From positions 1 through 24,046 of the forward strand of contig CATYJU010000031.1 in NCBI GenBank assembly GCA_958407995.1: a DNA stretch of 24,046 nt. Reading direction: 5' to 3'. A model generated the notes under the pieces. It saw only the letters and a program-made list of their open reading frames with translations, was not told the origin of the DNA and did not search any database. Position numbers and translations under genes: made by a program. Shown here piece by piece: positions 22,595 through 24,046 of the stretch. The DNA is from an uncultured Collinsella sp. (GTDB taxonomy: Bacteria; Actinomycetota; Coriobacteriia; Coriobacteriales; Coriobacteriaceae). Every line of letters starts with the position of its first letter. Positions within the stretch are counted from its first letter, which is position 1.

Positions 22595-23674
22595 TTACTC
22601 CTCCTCGGGGTAGACGACTCCCCAATCGGCGCGGAGCTTGGTCATGAGCTCCATCACATCAGAAGCATAATCCAGAAGCTCACGCTTGGAATCGTCGCCG
22701 GCGACGGCCTGCTCGAGGTCAGCCATCTCGTAGCACAGGGCATAAGCCTCGGTGCCCGCGGCGACCTCCTCGCGATGACCGTCCGCGGTCCACACGATCG
22801 TCGCGTGATCGGCGCGCGGATACTCGTTGACCTCGACATAGCAATTGTCAAAGCTGATAACCGAGCGCTTTGGCTGCTTGGAGTGGAGCGTAAGGCTCAC
22901 GACGCCCAGCTGCTGCTCGGCATTGCGGCAGACGATGCCGCCTGCAACGTCCACGCCGGTCTCGCAGGTGTTACCCAGAGACACGACCTCGACGGGCTGG
23001 CTCGCCATAAACAGGCGCATGACGGACAGGGCGTATACGCCAATATCGAGCATGGCACCGCCGGCGAGGTTGCGATTGTAGAAACGGTTGGTCAGGTCGC
23101 CGTACTCCTTGTAGCTACCAAAGTTGAGCTGAGCGAGGTTCATGCGGCCAAACTCGCCGGCATCCATGCGGCGGCGCAGCTCTTGATACAAGGGCATGTG
23201 GAGCACCGTGGTAGCGTCCATAAGGACCACGTTGTGTTCGGCGGCAATGGCGCGGGCCTCATCGAGCTCGGCGGAGTTGAGCGTGATGGCCTTCTCGCAG
23301 AGAACGTGCTTGCCGGCCGCCAGGGCGGCGCGCAGATAGGTGATATGGGTGTTGTGCGGGGTGGTGATGTAGACGGCGTCGATGTCAGGATCGGCGTAGA
23401 GATCCTCAACCGTGTCATAGACCTTCTCGACGCCGTACTGGTCGGCAAAAGTCTGAGCCTTGGTGAGCGTGCGGTTGGCAACGCCCGTAAGCTTGCGGCC
23501 GGCCAGGGCAAGGGACTGAGCCATCTGGTTGGCAATAACGCCGCAACCGATCACAGCCCAACGGAGCTCGGGAGCCGTAAAGATGTCGTTAGGGAACGGC
23601 TTGTCCTGGACCGAAGCAAATGCTGCTTTGGCGGCTGCCGCGGCGTCGAGTGGAGCCTGCTTGGAATCTGCCAT
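22595..23674 (-). CDS. Gfo/Idh/MocA family NAD(P)-dependent oxidoreductase
   Basis: A 359-aa dehydrogenase. The Rossmann fold has AVIGCGVIANQMAQ (40-53), TTPHNTH (104-110) and the family motif EK at 127-128 (CEKAITLN); the usual Pro after EK is Ala here. The C-terminal part (about 155-330) is the beta-sheet domain with GGAMLDIGVYALS. About 35 extra residues, Ala-rich, precede the Rossmann fold. Members oxidise inositols, sugars, trans-dihydrodiols or similar polyols; this one resembles the dihydrodiol dehydrogenase-like subgroup, but the substrate is not decidable. AGGAG precedes the ATG by seven bases. It is the first gene of a two-gene operon with a DeoR regulator. No transporter or kinase accompanies it in the window. 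Confidence 0.92.
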   Translation of the reverse strand: MADSKQAPLDAAAAAKAAFASVQDKPFPNDIFTAPELRWAVIGCGVIANQMAQSLALAGRKLTGVANRTLTKAQTFADQYGVEKVYDTVEDLYADPDIDAVYITTPHNTHITYLRAALAAGKHVLCEKAITLNSAELDEARAIAAEHNVVLMDATTVLHMPLYQELRRRMDAGEFGRMNLAQLNFGSYKEYGDLTNRFYNRNLAGGAMLDIGVYALSVMRLFMASQPVEVVSLGNTCETGVDVAGGIVCRNAEQQLGVVSLTLHSKQPKRSVISFDNCYVEVNEYPRADHATIVWTADGHREEVAAGTEAYALCYEMADLEQAVAGDDSKRELLDYASDVMELMTKLRADWGVVYPEEE

Positions 23675-23717
23675 TATGTGTCTCCTGTGTCATAGAACGT
23701 CTTGCATTTCTGACAGC

Positions 23718-23723
23718 TCTATA
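23718..23723 (-). promoter_or_regulatory. Candidate -10 box of the Gfo/Idh-DeoR operon
   Basis: TATAGA on the minus strand (23718-23723), about 45 bp upstream of the ATG. The -35 region is poor (ACTGAC or TGACGC), as might be expected for an activated or repressor-controlled promoter. Confidence 0.3.
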
Positions 23724-23770
23724 TTCGCACAAACACGCGCGTCAGTGCGCGTTTTTGCGTATCTCACCGC

Positions 23771-23858
23771 TAAACGGTCATTATTGCCCCGTAAACGGCG
23801 CATATATACGCATAGGTGCGTAATTAAACGCAATCTAACGCGCATAAACGCGCACACA
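23771..23858. promoter_or_regulatory. Phased repeat array upstream of the Gfo/Idh-DeoR operon
   Basis: TAAACGG occurs at 23771-23777 and 23792-23798, 21 bp (two helical turns) apart. Directly after, CGC or GCG steps recur every 10 bp at 23799, 23809, 23819, 23829, 23839 and 23849, separated by A/T-rich stretches (units such as CGCATATATA, CGCAATCTAA, CGCGCATAAA). All sites would face one side of the helix. It lies 95-185 bp upstream of the oxidoreductase start and is the likely multi-site operator of the DeoR protein, or a bent-DNA element. Confidence 0.55.
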
Positions 23859-23945
23859 AGCAATTTATACAGCACGACCCGCTCATTTATGCTTACCCAG
23901 TTAGGGTACTCATTTAAGCCTGTCCCCAATGAGTAGGGATAGAAA

Positions 23946-23977
23946 AAAGGCCCGGGTGCCGTGGCATCCGGGCCTTT
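23946..23977 (-). terminator. Terminator of the gene entering from the right edge
   Basis: AAAGGCCCGG-G-TGC (23946-23959) pairs with GCA-T-CCGGGCCTTT (23964-23977), with one mismatch and a 4-nt loop. On the minus strand the stem is followed by TTTTTT, so it would terminate the minus-strand transcript whose stop lies at 24005. Confidence 0.85.
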
Positions 23978-24004
23978 GCTAGCAACTTAACTGTTGCGGG
24001 CAGC

Positions 24005-24046
24005 TTAGAACTTGTGGCCGCACTTCTTGCAGACGCGCAGCTTGTT
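24005..24046 (-). CDS. C-terminal end of a small CxxC (zinc-ribbon-like) protein
   Basis: The last 13 codons read NKLRVCKKCGHKF and end in TAA. A terminator 28 bp downstream in the right orientation supports a real gene end. The CKKC pair suggests a zinc ribbon; the basic, short tail would suit a ribosomal or nucleic-acid-binding protein, but I cannot name it from this fragment. Confidence 0.5.
   Translation of the reverse strand, partial: NKLRVCKKCGHKF

Noticed and set aside
1..24046. tRNA or rRNA genes and insertion sequences
   Set aside because: No cloverleaf-like segments with a CCA end, no rRNA sequence and no transposase frames with flanking inverted repeats were found by eye.

Overview
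The window looks like chromosomal DNA of a high-GC anaerobic gut actinobacterium of the Coriobacteriia, probably Collinsella-like. This is inferred from the strong G/C bias at third codon positions, the Shine-Dalgarno-led genes, and the gene content: an anaerobic purine-degradation cluster, U32 and RluA RNA-modification enzymes, an AbiE toxin-antitoxin remnant and many short intergenic repeats. No 16S rRNA or other taxonomic marker is present, so the assignment is tentative.

Layout. (1) 1-2323: the start of a YgeY-type M20 hydrolase and the PLP enzyme diaminopropionate ammonia-lyase (dpaL/ygeX), both on the minus strand, with a divergent PAS/HTH regulator. (2) 2407-6729: an accessory stretch. 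It holds a Pro/Ala-rich single-pass membrane protein, a DUF4143 AAA ATPase with an exact 33-bp periodic repeat upstream, and an unknown 140-aa protein behind a leader that folds like a SAM-clan riboswitch. It ends with an AbiE pair whose toxin gene is broken by a deletion. (3) 6730-7095: an alternating-orientation 62-bp repeat and a strong terminator. (4) 7096-16470: a five-gene minus-strand operon, transcribed in the order NCS2 purine permease, ssnA amidohydrolase, ygfK, RnfB-like polyferredoxin, fused xanthine/purine dehydrogenase. A second PAS/HTH regulator lies divergently at 16823-17479. (5) 17525-17969: a terminator and ridA. (6) 18289-21459: a U32 peptidase-family protein and an RluA-type pseudouridine synthase in tandem. 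(7) 21460-21844: three tandem hairpin repeats with a compensatory base change, and a terminator. (8) 21845-23674: a Gfo/Idh/MocA oxidoreductase plus DeoR regulator operon with a 10-bp phased array upstream. (9) The extreme right edge is the 3' end of a small CxxC protein.

How the genes work together. The permease would import a purine such as xanthine or urate. The Mo-hydroxylase would interconvert purines and pass electrons through the polyferredoxin to YgfK. SsnA, YgeY and DpaL would act on purine-derived nitrogen compounds, ending in ammonia and pyruvate. RidA would clear the reactive 2-aminoacrylate that DpaL makes. The gene families match the conserved anaerobic purine/urate catabolic cluster known from E. 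coli (ygeW-ygfU region) and gut anaerobes. Two paralogous PAS_6/HTH_22 regulators, each divergent from one half of the module, suggest parallel control of the halves.

The most unusual sequence features are noncoding: the S-box-like leader at 5065-5156, the 33-bp array at 4831-4962, the 62-bp alternating repeat at 6835-6974, the covarying 80-bp hairpins at 21529-21745 and the decamer array at 23799-23858.
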